A DNA stretch of 64,000 nucleotides from JAHJDS01 sp964569795 (lineage in GTDB: Bacteria; Desulfobacterota; Desulfarculia; Desulfarculales; JAHJDS01): contig CAZMVB010000013.1 of the NCBI GenBank assembly GCA_964569795.1, positions 56,927 to 120,926 of the forward strand. Direction: 5' to 3'. The translations under genes were made by a program, and so were the position numbers. This document shows, piece after piece, positions 35,499 to 42,957 of the stretch. The notes under the pieces are model-generated. The model had not been told where the DNA came from and searched no databases. It saw only the letters and a program-made list of their open reading frames with translations. Position 1 is the first letter of the stretch, and every line of letters begins with the position of its first letter.

Positions 35499-37066
35499 GA
35501 CAAGAAACAGTATCCCATCCGCCCCGCCCGTTGCCAAGCGCGTTTCAGGTCCGGGTCGTCCGGTCTGAGGCGGACGGCCCGCGCGTAGAAATCAAAGGCC
35601 TCGGTAAAGGCCCCGCAGTCGGTCAGGGCCTTGGCCAGGGCGGTCAGGGCCGCCACCAGGTCGCGGTCCAGGGCCAGGGCGGCCTGATACCACTCGGCGG
35701 CCAGCCACATGGTCGGCGGCGCCTCCCGGCGCATGAACCCCGGGGTGAGGGCCGGCCCTTGTCCGGCCAGGAAACGGCCGATGGCCAGCCAGGCCTCAGC
35801 CGACGGCAATTCGGCGCGGGCGGCCTGGTGCAAGGCCTGGCGGCCGGCCGGGTCGATCTCGGCGCGGGCGGCGGCGGCCAGGTGGTCCCGGGCGGCGCGG
35901 GTCCGCCCCTGATCCAGATCGAGCAGGCCCAGATAGAGCCGGGCCGCGGCGGCCTGGGCCGATCCGGCCGCGGCGTCGAGGCGTCGGCGGGCCTCCTGGA
36001 CGTCCCCGGCCAGCAGGGCCGCCCCGGCCAGGTCGAGCAGGACTTGGGGTTCGGTCGCGGCCCGCTTGAGGTGCAGCCCGGCCCGGCGCAGCAGGCGTTT
36101 GCCGAAACGCCGGGGCCACCGGGCCCGGATGAGCAGATAGGCCCGCCCCAGCCGGGCCTCCACGTCCGGGGCCGGGCAATGCCCCCGGCCCAAAAGCGGC
36201 TCGATCAGGGAGACCATGGTCTCGGCCCGCCGCATAAGGGTGTGCTCGGCCAGGCACCTCTCCCGGCCGCGCCGGGCGATCCGGTCCCGGGCCCCATCGT
36301 CGGCCAGATACACATCCAGTTTTTCGGCCAGGTCGTCCGGGCCGAAACGGATCAGGTCCTCGCCGGGCGTGAACAGCTCGGCCAGGCCGTCCCCGCCGTT
36401 TCCGCCCTCGGTCAAGACCGCCCGGCCGCAGGCCATGCCCTCGAGCAGGCGCGTGGTCAGGCCGGGAAACAGATTTTCGTTAAGGACCAGCTTCGAGGCC
36501 CGATAGAGCCGGGCCGCCGCCTCGACCGGGACCCAGGCCTCGCGCCGTCCCCCGGCCACCTCGAGGCGGTAGCGCCGGCCGATGAAGTCGATGATCCGGG
36601 AGCGCTTGGGCCGGACCTGCTCGCTGATGACGCCGACGAATCCCAGGTCGAATCTGGGCGGCCCGTCCGGCTCGGGACCCTGATAGCGGTCCGGGTCGAT
36701 GCCGATCGGGAGCCAGCGCACGTTCCGGCCGGCCCGGGCCAGGCGGGCGGCCGGCTCCCGCTGGTCCATCAGGGTCAGATCGCAGGCCGCGGTATAGTCC
36801 TCCTGCCACCAGAGATTGATGGGCGAGTCCAGGGCGTAATGGATCACCGGCACCGGACACCGGATCAGCCCGGTGGGCAGGACCCGGCCCCCCAGATCGT
36901 CCACGATCAGGACCGCGTCCGCCCCGCCGCCCTGGGCCAGGGCCCGGCTCAGATCGGGCTCGGCCGGTTCAGGGCCGGGGGCCAGGGACTCGATGGCGAG
37001 CACGTCCACCCCGAGTTTCCCCAAGGGGGCGTCGAAATCGCCGGCCCCGACCCGCAGCAGTCGCAT
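35495..37066 (-). CDS. CgeB-type glycosyltransferase with C-terminal TPRs
   Basis: A protein of 523 residues. The CgeB-like GT occupies 1 to about 290: VIHYALDSPINLWWQEDY, FDLGFVGVISEQVRP, LNENLFPGLTTRLLEGMACG, AEHTLMRRAETMV. TPR-like helices follow to the end (AGDVQEARRRLDAAA; EWYQAALALDRDLVAALTAL; FTEAFDFYARAVRLRPDD). Unlike the other two CgeB proteins of this block it lacks the Maf-like N-terminal module. It starts 3 bases after the stop of the large maf. Confidence 0.85.
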   Translation of the reverse strand: MRLLRVGAGDFDAPLGKLGVDVLAIESLAPGPEPAEPDLSRALAQGGGADAVLIVDDLGGRVLPTGLIRCPVPVIHYALDSPINLWWQEDYTAACDLTLMDQREPAARLARAGRNVRWLPIGIDPDRYQGPEPDGPPRFDLGFVGVISEQVRPKRSRIIDFIGRRYRLEVAGGRREAWVPVEAAARLYRASKLVLNENLFPGLTTRLLEGMACGRAVLTEGGNGGDGLAELFTPGEDLIRFGPDDLAEKLDVYLADDGARDRIARRGRERCLAEHTLMRRAETMVSLIEPLLGRGHCPAPDVEARLGRAYLLIRARWPRRFGKRLLRRAGLHLKRAATEPQVLLDLAGAALLAGDVQEARRRLDAAAGSAQAAAARLYLGLLDLDQGRTRAARDHLAAAARAEIDPAGRQALHQAARAELPSAEAWLAIGRFLAGQGPALTPGFMRREAPPTMWLAAEWYQAALALDRDLVAALTALAKALTDCGAFTEAFDFYARAVRLRPDDPDLKRAWQRAGRMGYCFLS

Positions 37067-37069
37067 CGC

Positions 37070-40063
37070 TCACCCCGCCTCGCCGGCGCCGGCCCGCTGC
37101 TGGTCCAGTTTCCGGTCGATCCGGTCCAGGGCCAGCAGGGCCGGGCCGTAGTCGGGTTTCAGCCGCAGGGCCTGGCCCAGATTCCGGCGGGCGGCCTGGG
37201 GCCGGCCCAGGGCCAGTTGACACAGGCCGGCCTTGTACCGGGCCTCGAAGCTCCCGGGCAGGGCCCGGGCGCAATCCAGGTAGGCCGCCAGGCCCCGGTC
37301 GTACTGGCCGCGCTGAAACCAGACGTCGCCGACCTCGAGGAAATGATGGGCGTAAACCGGGCTCCCGGCCGCGGCCCGGGACAGGTGTTCCAGGCCTTGT
37401 TCCACCCGTTCGTTCCGGAGGTAGATCCGGCCCAGGTTGAGCCGGGGAAACAGCCAGTCCGGGTGTTCGGCCATGACCGCATCGAAAATCGCCTCGGCCC
37501 CGGCCACGTCGCCCGTTTCGCCCCGGCTGCAGCCGAGCATGATCGCCGCCTGGCGGTCCTCGTCCAGGTCCTGGTGGTCGGCCGCCCGGGAGAGGGGCCC
37601 GATGGCCTCGGCGTAGCGGCCGGCCTGAAAGAGTTCCCGCCCCTGGTCCAGATCGGCTTCGAACTCCCGGCGCCGGTCCCGGTCGTCTGCCAGTCGGTTC
37701 ATGGCCTCCTGGTCCTCGGACATGCGCTCGGCCCTGACCTGTCGCGCCCAGGCCACCAGTTCTTCAAGGCCTGAATCGCCGGGCCGGTCGGCCAGGGCCT
37801 TGCGGGCAAAGGTCATCACCGAGACCCAGTCTTCTGCCTGGCGCGCCTCCCCGGCCCGGCGGGACAGGTCATCTCCGGCGGCCTCGATCCGCGCCAGCAA
37901 CTCGCCGGCCCGCCGGTGTCCCGGAGCCGCCGCGAGCAGGACCGCCAGCTCCTGCCGGGCCTGGGGGTATCTCTCCAGGGCCGTCAGCGACGTGGCCAGG
38001 GCCAGCCGGGCCCGGCGCGAGGCCGGTTTCTGGTCCAGGGCGGCCTGGAGGCTCGAGGCCGCCTCGGCGTGACGGCCGATCTTGGCCAGGGCCCGGCCCC
38101 GGCGGAGAAGACCGTCAAAGGACCCGGGATCGTCCGCCAGGATTTGTTCGGCCTCCTGGAGCTGACGGAAGTGCCGGATTAGCGGCGGCAGGCGGCGCTG
38201 AAAGTCCCCGGCCGCCCGCCGGGTGGCCTCGAGGATGAGGCGGTTGCGCCGCAGCCCGGTCCGGAGGTTCCTGGCCCGGGACACCCTTTTCACGTCCTCG
38301 ACGTAGTCGGCCTGGCAGATGAAGTTCATCTCCTTGGACAGATAAGAGGCCATCAGGGGCAGGGCCACGGTGAAGGCCTCCAGCTTGCGGGAGATGGTCT
38401 CGTTTTCAGCGAGCAGGTCGTCCATTTGGCGGCTGAACTCGGCCCCGGGCGTGGCCAGGAGGTCCCGGATGTGACGATTGAGGTCCAGGCCCCGCTGGGC
38501 CCGCTCCCGGGCCTTGACTGCCCCGGCCAGAAACAGCCGCAGGCTGTCGATGATCCGGTTCAGGTCCCACTTTTTCGGCCGGTTGATCTCGGCGATCCGG
38601 CGGCGGGCGTCGAGTCGCTGGGTGGCGTACTTGGCCAGGGCCTTGTCCAGGGGCATCTCCACGGCGTGTTCGATCCGGGCGCCGCGGGCGGTGGCGTTGA
38701 TGGTCGTCACCGGCCGGCTCTTGATCAGGTTCTGGCAGACGGCCAGATAGGAGGCGAAACTGGGGCTGCTGAGCACCGGCCGGCCGTCCAGGCCGTCCAG
38801 CATCACCTCCGAGTCGGGGGACATGATCTGGGCGGTGGGGCGCCGGCCGACCACGCCCTCGGAGTGGGTGTGGCCGTCGCTGAAGGCCAGGTCCTGACCG
38901 ATCAGGATCACCGGATCGGCCCCGATCAGGTAGGCCGTGGACAGGGCCATCACCCCCACGTTGCCCCCGGCGGCCAGGCGGGGGTTGCCCTCCCAGACCC
39001 AGGGGGGCCAGTTGCCCGCCGCGGCGTCCTGGTGGGTGGCGATGAGCCGCCCCTGAAACCTGGCCAGCAGCGGCGGATGGATCCGGTTCAAAAACACCAG
39101 GGGCAGCCCGGTCCGATCCCAGACGTCCTCCAGGGTCTCCATGTTGCTCACCGAGAAATCCAGGGAGCAGACCAGGTGGGGCTCGAGGTCATAGGCCAAG
39201 AGCACCCTGACCACCGGGGCGGTGGCGATGATCACCACCCGGTCCCGAAAGTCCAGGAGCTGGTGGACGTTCCTCCTGAGCGAGGGCCCGGCCGAGACCA
39301 CCACCGCCGGCTGGCCGGCAAAGGCGTTCTCCAGCCCGGCCGACGGGGCCGCCTGAAGGATGTAGGGCAGGTTGAGCAGCTCGTTGGTCGTCATCTGGCG
39401 GCACTTGATGAACTGGGTCCGGAGCCGGACCACGTAGTGCTGCAGTTCCTTCTGGGTGGTGTTGATCAGGGTCCGGAAGTCCTCGGACGAGACCATCAGG
39501 GCCGACGGATCGAACAGGCAGTTGACCTGGCGGCGGTAGATGCGAATGGCCCAGGCCGCCAGCAGGGCGTCGATCGCCTCCTGGACGGGCAGGACGATGG
39601 ACAATTGATCCTGGCGCATCAACTTCGAAAAGTCCACCGTGTGCAGGGCGTGGTAGAGGACGGTCGGGTTTTCCTCGACGACGACCACCTTGTGGTCGGG
39701 GTGGAGCCTCTCCTCGATGGCCGCCAGGTTGTACCCCAGGCCCAGCCCGAAGACGAGGGTCACCCTCCCGGCCCGGTAGGTCAGGGCGTGGTACTGTTTC
39801 CTGACCTCCTCCAGGGGGCGTTTCATGTCGTAGTAGTGGAAGGTCTGGCCCTGCTTGAGCTGGAAGCGGAGGTTGGGATAACCGTCCACGGTCTGAATCA
39901 ACCTGACCCGGGGATCGGGCTCGGCGTTTTTGATCCAGTGCCAGACGGGCGGATTCTTTTCACGGAGCGTCTCGATGTTTCGGGCGAAAATGGAGGACAC
40001 TTGGCTCTCCGAAAGGGGTTGACGGGACTTGTCCGAGGTTTGAAGTAGCAATATCCGGGCCAT
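37070..40063 (-). CDS. Large Maf protein (DUF115) with C-terminal TPR domain
   Basis: A protein of 997 residues, first gene of the glycosylation block. The Maf part (1 to about 630) has VTLVFGLGLGYNLAAI (101-116), SAGPSLRRN (257-265), CSLDFSVSN, AAGGNVGVMALSTAYLIGA and LIGQDLAFSDGHTHSEGVVG. About 360 residues of TPRs follow (GRHAEAASSLQAALDQKPA; VEQGLEHLSRAAAGSPVYA; GQYDRGLAAYLDCARALPG). Maf-TPR fusions probably scaffold the glycosylation machinery on flagellin or its chaperone. The 202-base gap upstream has an AT-rich stretch (40090-40125) but no promoter I can defend; the ribosome site is weak. Confidence 0.9.
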   Translation of the reverse strand: MARILLLQTSDKSRQPLSESQVSSIFARNIETLREKNPPVWHWIKNAEPDPRVRLIQTVDGYPNLRFQLKQGQTFHYYDMKRPLEEVRKQYHALTYRAGRVTLVFGLGLGYNLAAIEERLHPDHKVVVVEENPTVLYHALHTVDFSKLMRQDQLSIVLPVQEAIDALLAAWAIRIYRRQVNCLFDPSALMVSSEDFRTLINTTQKELQHYVVRLRTQFIKCRQMTTNELLNLPYILQAAPSAGLENAFAGQPAVVVSAGPSLRRNVHQLLDFRDRVVIIATAPVVRVLLAYDLEPHLVCSLDFSVSNMETLEDVWDRTGLPLVFLNRIHPPLLARFQGRLIATHQDAAAGNWPPWVWEGNPRLAAGGNVGVMALSTAYLIGADPVILIGQDLAFSDGHTHSEGVVGRRPTAQIMSPDSEVMLDGLDGRPVLSSPSFASYLAVCQNLIKSRPVTTINATARGARIEHAVEMPLDKALAKYATQRLDARRRIAEINRPKKWDLNRIIDSLRLFLAGAVKARERAQRGLDLNRHIRDLLATPGAEFSRQMDDLLAENETISRKLEAFTVALPLMASYLSKEMNFICQADYVEDVKRVSRARNLRTGLRRNRLILEATRRAAGDFQRRLPPLIRHFRQLQEAEQILADDPGSFDGLLRRGRALAKIGRHAEAASSLQAALDQKPASRRARLALATSLTALERYPQARQELAVLLAAAPGHRRAGELLARIEAAGDDLSRRAGEARQAEDWVSVMTFARKALADRPGDSGLEELVAWARQVRAERMSEDQEAMNRLADDRDRRREFEADLDQGRELFQAGRYAEAIGPLSRAADHQDLDEDRQAAIMLGCSRGETGDVAGAEAIFDAVMAEHPDWLFPRLNLGRIYLRNERVEQGLEHLSRAAAGSPVYAHHFLEVGDVWFQRGQYDRGLAAYLDCARALPGSFEARYKAGLCQLALGRPQAARRNLGQALRLKPDYGPALLALDRIDRKLDQQRAGAGEAG

Positions 40064-40265
40064 TTCCCCGGGGGTGGCGGATGGGATAACTGGCTGTTAT
40101 TTATGCTAATAAAATGCTTTGATCCCCGGCCGGCCGGTCCGGGAAAAAATTTCCGCCCAGATCGAGCGTAATGAGCAATGGACAAGCGATCCGCCGCAAT
40201 GGTCAAAACCGCGCTTCCGGCGACCGCAGGTCGAGAAATGACGGGACGACTTTTTGGGCCGGATT

Positions 40266-40739
40266 CTAGGAGGTCGTCCGGTCCCGGGCCCGGGCGAAGA
40301 AGTCGGTCAGCAGCCCGGCGCACTCCTCGGCCAGGACGCCGCCTCTGACCTCGAGGGCGTGATTGAGGGCCGGATGCCGCGTCAGGTCCATGACCGACCC
40401 GGCGGCCCCGGCCTTGGGGTCCCCGGCCCCGTAGATCAGCCGGGCCACCCGGGCCAGGACCAGGGCCCCGGCGCACATGGGGCAGGGCTCCAGGGTGACG
40501 TAGAGCCGGGTCCCGACGAGGCGGTAGTTTCCCCGGGCGGCCGCGGCGGCCCGGAGTACCAGGATCTCGGCGTGGGCCGTGGGATCAACGGCCGAGATGG
40601 GCCGGTTGTGGTCCCGGGCCAGGACGGTTCCGCTCTCGTCCACCAGGACCGCCCCGACCGGGACCTCGCCCCGATGAGCCGCGGTCCGGGCCTCGTCCAG
40701 GGCCAGGGCCATGTATATCTCGTCTGGGTCGGGCGTCAT
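40266..40739 (-). CDS. tadA: tRNA-specific adenosine-34 deaminase TadA
   Basis: A protein of 157 residues. TadA converts A34 of tRNA-Arg(ACG) to inosine. The zinc site is H56-A-E58 with C86-PM-C89 (TAHAEILV, LEPCPMCAGA). Length and order of motifs are normal. The similar guanine deaminases are shorter and lack the GNYRLVGTRLYVT context. Confidence 0.93.
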   Translation of the reverse strand: MTPDPDEIYMALALDEARTAAHRGEVPVGAVLVDESGTVLARDHNRPISAVDPTAHAEILVLRAAAAARGNYRLVGTRLYVTLEPCPMCAGALVLARVARLIYGAGDPKAGAAGSVMDLTRHPALNHALEVRGGVLAEECAGLLTDFFARARDRTTS

Positions 40740-40750
40740 CGGGGCCGAGA

Positions 40751-40930
40751 TCAGTAGGCGTCAAAGAAACGGTGGCTGGTCCCCTTTTGGGGATCGATGG
40801 GAAACCGGACCGGTCGGCCGCACCTGGGGCATCGCCCCTCGTAGGCGTCGCCGCGGCGGTTCTTGTAGATGCGGGCGTACACCCCGCAGCAGCGGAAATT
40901 GACGCCCAGAAACGGCCTGATTTGAGTCAT
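40751..40930 (-). CDS. Small zinc-ribbon-like protein
   Basis: A protein of 59 residues starting MTQIRPFLGVNFRCCGVY. Two cysteine pairs (CC at 14-15 and CPRC near 36-39) and a basic C-end suggest a single zinc ribbon. I believe similar short proteins exist in related bacteria, but the function is unknown. It lies between tRNA-Pro and tadA, 11 bases before tadA. Confidence 0.65.
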   Translation of the reverse strand: MTQIRPFLGVNFRCCGVYARIYKNRRGDAYEGRCPRCGRPVRFPIDPQKGTSHRFFDAY

Positions 40931-40972
40931 GATCCGCCGCCGCCCGAAGGGTTTTTGGTCCCGGAGAAAAAC

Positions 40973-41049
40973 TGGTCGGGGAGGGCGGATTTGAACCGCC
41001 GACACCGTGCTCCCAAAGCACGTGCGCTGCCTGACTGCGCCACTCCCCG
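40973..41049 (-). tRNA. tRNA-Pro (anticodon UGG), CCA encoded
   Basis: Read on the minus strand, CGGGGAG pairs with CTCCCCG as the 7-bp acceptor stem, and the discriminator A and CCA end are encoded (40973-40976). The anticodon stem is CGTGC/GCACG with loop TTTGGGA, giving anticodon UGG. The T arm is GGCGGTTCAAATCCGCC. Length 77 including CCA. It lies 7 bases after the rdgB stop, so it is probably processed from the rph-rdgB transcript or has an internal promoter. Confidence 0.97.
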
Positions 41050-41056
41050 ACTCGTT

Positions 41057-41656
41057 TCAGACCGCCTTTAAAAAGGGCATCAGCTCCCGGGCCATGGCCT
41101 CCAGGGCCCGTCCCCGGTGACTGATCCGGTTCTTGACCTCGATCGGCAGTTGGGCCATGGTCCGGCCGAACTCGGGGACATGGAACACGGGATCGTATCC
41201 GAACCCGTTGTCCCCCCGGGGCGACCGGGCGATTGTTCCCCGGCAGCGGCCCTCGAAGGTCCGGCAGGTGCCGTCGGGCCGGCAGAGGGCCATGACGCAC
41301 ACAAAGGCCGCCCCCCTCTCATTATCGGGCACCAGGGCCATTTCCTCAAGCAGGAGACGGCAGCGGTCGGCGTCGGTGGCCCCGGGTCCGCCCCACCGGG
41401 CCGAATGGACCCCGGGACGGCCGCCCAGGGCCTCGACGCACAGTCCCGAATCATCGGCCAGGGCCGGCAAGGACGCCGCCCGGGCAAAGGCCCGCGCCTT
41501 TTTCAGGGCGTTGGCCTCAAAGGTCGATCCGTCCTCGATCACCTCCGGGACCTCGGCCAGGTCGTCCGGGGTGAGCAGGGTCACCCCGTAACCGTCCAGG
41601 AGGCGGCCGATCTCGCGGACCTTGCCCGGGTTGCCGGTGGCCAGCACCAGTTTCAG
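41057..41656 (-). CDS. rdgB: XTP/dITP diphosphatase (RdgB/HAM1)
   Basis: A protein of about 199 residues that removes non-canonical purine triphosphates from the nucleotide pool. Motifs are LATGNPGKVREI, FEANALKKARAFA, LADDSGLCVEALGG, GVHSARWGG, FGYDPVFHVPE and SHRGRAL. Family members start (M)KLVLATGN. Here the only codon at that place is CTG 41656, which overlaps the rph stop as CTGA and has GGAAGGGGA upstream. The next choice, GTG 41647, would remove three residues of the first strand. The start is therefore either CTG or GTG. Confidence 0.92.
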   Translation of the reverse strand: MKLVLATGNPGKVREIGRLLDGYGVTLLTPDDLAEVPEVIEDGSTFEANALKKARAFARAASLPALADDSGLCVEALGGRPGVHSARWGGPGATDADRCRLLLEEMALVPDNERGAAFVCVMALCRPDGTCRTFEGRCRGTIARSPRGDNGFGYDPVFHVPEFGRTMAQLPIEVKNRISHRGRALEAMARELMPFLKAV

Positions 41657-42378
41657 GGCCGGTCCCCTTCCAGGGCCCGCCCCTGAAGGGCCATCAGCCG
41701 CGCCGCGCCGTCCCAGGCCAGCTCGGCCAGCTCGGCCAGTCGGGCCCGGGTGAAGGGCCTCCTCTCGGCCGTGGCCTGGACCTCGATCAGCCGGCCCCCG
41801 TCGTCGTAGATGAAATTGGCGTCCACCTCGGCCCGGGCGTCCTCTTCCCGGTCCAGGTCCAGAAGGACCCGCCCGTCCACCACCCCGGCGCTGACCGCCG
41901 CCACCTGTCCCGTGAGGGGCGAGGCGGCCAGAAGCCCGGTCCGCGTCAGGAACCGGACCGCCTCGACCAGGGCGACGTAGGCCCCGGTCACGGCCGCGGT
42001 CCGGGTCCCGCCGTCGGCCTGGATCACGTCCGCGTCCAGGTGGATGGTCCTCTCTCCCAGGGCGGCCGGATCGACCACGGCCCGCAGGGAACGCCCGATC
42101 AGGCGCTGGATCTCGGCCGCCCGGCCGTCGATCGTCCCCCGCCGCCGGGGGCGGCGGGTGTCCGTGGCCCGGGGCAGCATGTCGTACTCGGCCGTGACCC
42201 AGCCCAAACCGGACCCGGCCCGCCAGGGAGGCACCTCGCCTAAAACCGAGGCCGCCACCAGGACCCGGGTCAGGCCGCACTGAATCTGACACGACCCCTC
42301 GGCGAAATCCAGGACGCCCGGCTCGATCTCGACGGTCCGGAGGGCGTCGTCGGCCCGGTCGCCCGGGCGTCGGGTCAT
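41653..42378 (-). CDS. rph: Ribonuclease PH
   Basis: A protein of 241 residues. Phosphorolytic 3'-5' exoribonuclease that trims tRNA 3' ends. Motifs are GLTRVLVAASVLG, EYDMLPRAT, GRAAEIQRLIGRSLRAVVD, DADVIQADGGTRTA and DLDREEDARAEVDANF. ATG 42378 overlaps the zincin stop (ATGA). rph-rdgB is a common pair. Confidence 0.96.
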   Translation of the reverse strand: MTRRPGDRADDALRTVEIEPGVLDFAEGSCQIQCGLTRVLVAASVLGEVPPWRAGSGLGWVTAEYDMLPRATDTRRPRRRGTIDGRAAEIQRLIGRSLRAVVDPAALGERTIHLDADVIQADGGTRTAAVTGAYVALVEAVRFLTRTGLLAASPLTGQVAAVSAGVVDGRVLLDLDREEDARAEVDANFIYDDGGRLIEVQATAERRPFTRARLAELAELAWDGAARLMALQGRALEGDRP

Positions 42379-42815
42379 GATTCCTCCAGTTCGGCCATTT
42401 CCTGGTCGCTCAGACCGAAGTAATGGCCCAGTTCGTGGATCACGGTCTGCCTGACCTGGCGCTTGATCTGGTCCGGGTCCCGGCTGAGGGCCAGGATCGG
42501 GTCCTGATAGATGACGATCCGATCGGGCATCAACGGCGGGGCCTCGATGCTCCGCTCGGGCAGCGGCACGCCCTGGTACAGCCCCAGCAGCAGTCCGCCG
42601 TCGTCCAGGCCCATCTGGGCCCGGGTGATCCGGTCCGGGGCGGTCTCGACGACCACGACCACGTTTTCGACCTTGCCGGCAAAGGGTTCGGGCAACTGAC
42701 CCAGGGCCTCCTCGACCAGGGCCACGAACCAGTCCGAAACCCGCCGGGGGGAGACGGCCCGGGCCCGGATCAGTCGCCGTCGCCGCCGTCCCTTTTCGGC
42801 CTCCGCGTCCAACAT
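42375..42815 (-). CDS. Metallopeptidase-like protein (zincin, PF06262 type)
   Basis: A protein of 146 residues with HELGHYFGLSDQEM, an HExxH zincin motif with a downstream Asp as third ligand, near the C-end. VVVVVETAP, LGLYQGVPLPER and RIVIYQDPI are the preceding strands of this short metalloprotease family. The first 20 residues are very basic (KGRRRRRLIRAR), unusual for the family and possibly for nucleic acid or membrane contact. The substrate is unknown. Confidence 0.85.
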   Translation of the reverse strand: MLDAEAEKGRRRRRLIRARAVSPRRVSDWFVALVEEALGQLPEPFAGKVENVVVVVETAPDRITRAQMGLDDGGLLLGLYQGVPLPERSIEAPPLMPDRIVIYQDPILALSRDPDQIKRQVRQTVIHELGHYFGLSDQEMAELEES

Positions 42816-42856
42816 GCCGATGTTGTATCATGACCCCCGGGGTTGCACAATACCGG

Positions 42857-42885
42857 TTGCCATTCCGTATGGCAGATGGTAAACT
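42857..42885 (+). promoter_or_regulatory. Promoter with internal palindrome
   Basis: TTGCCA (42857-42862), a 17-base spacer and TAAACT (42880-42885). Inside it TGCCAT (42858-42863) and ATGGCA (42869-42874) form a perfect inverted repeat with a 5-base centre, placed where a repressor would block RNA polymerase. It would serve the membrane-protein gene downstream. Confidence 0.45.
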
Positions 42886-42957
42886 CCCCGATCATTTTGT
42901 TCGACGCAGCCAAATCCGTCCGGCCGCCGTCCATTTCCGTCAAAAGGGACCGAGACC

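Noticed and set aside
36900..42300. Long plus-strand frames opposite the maf, rdgB and rph genes
   Set aside because: Antisense shadows of GC-rich genes; no start signals or domains.
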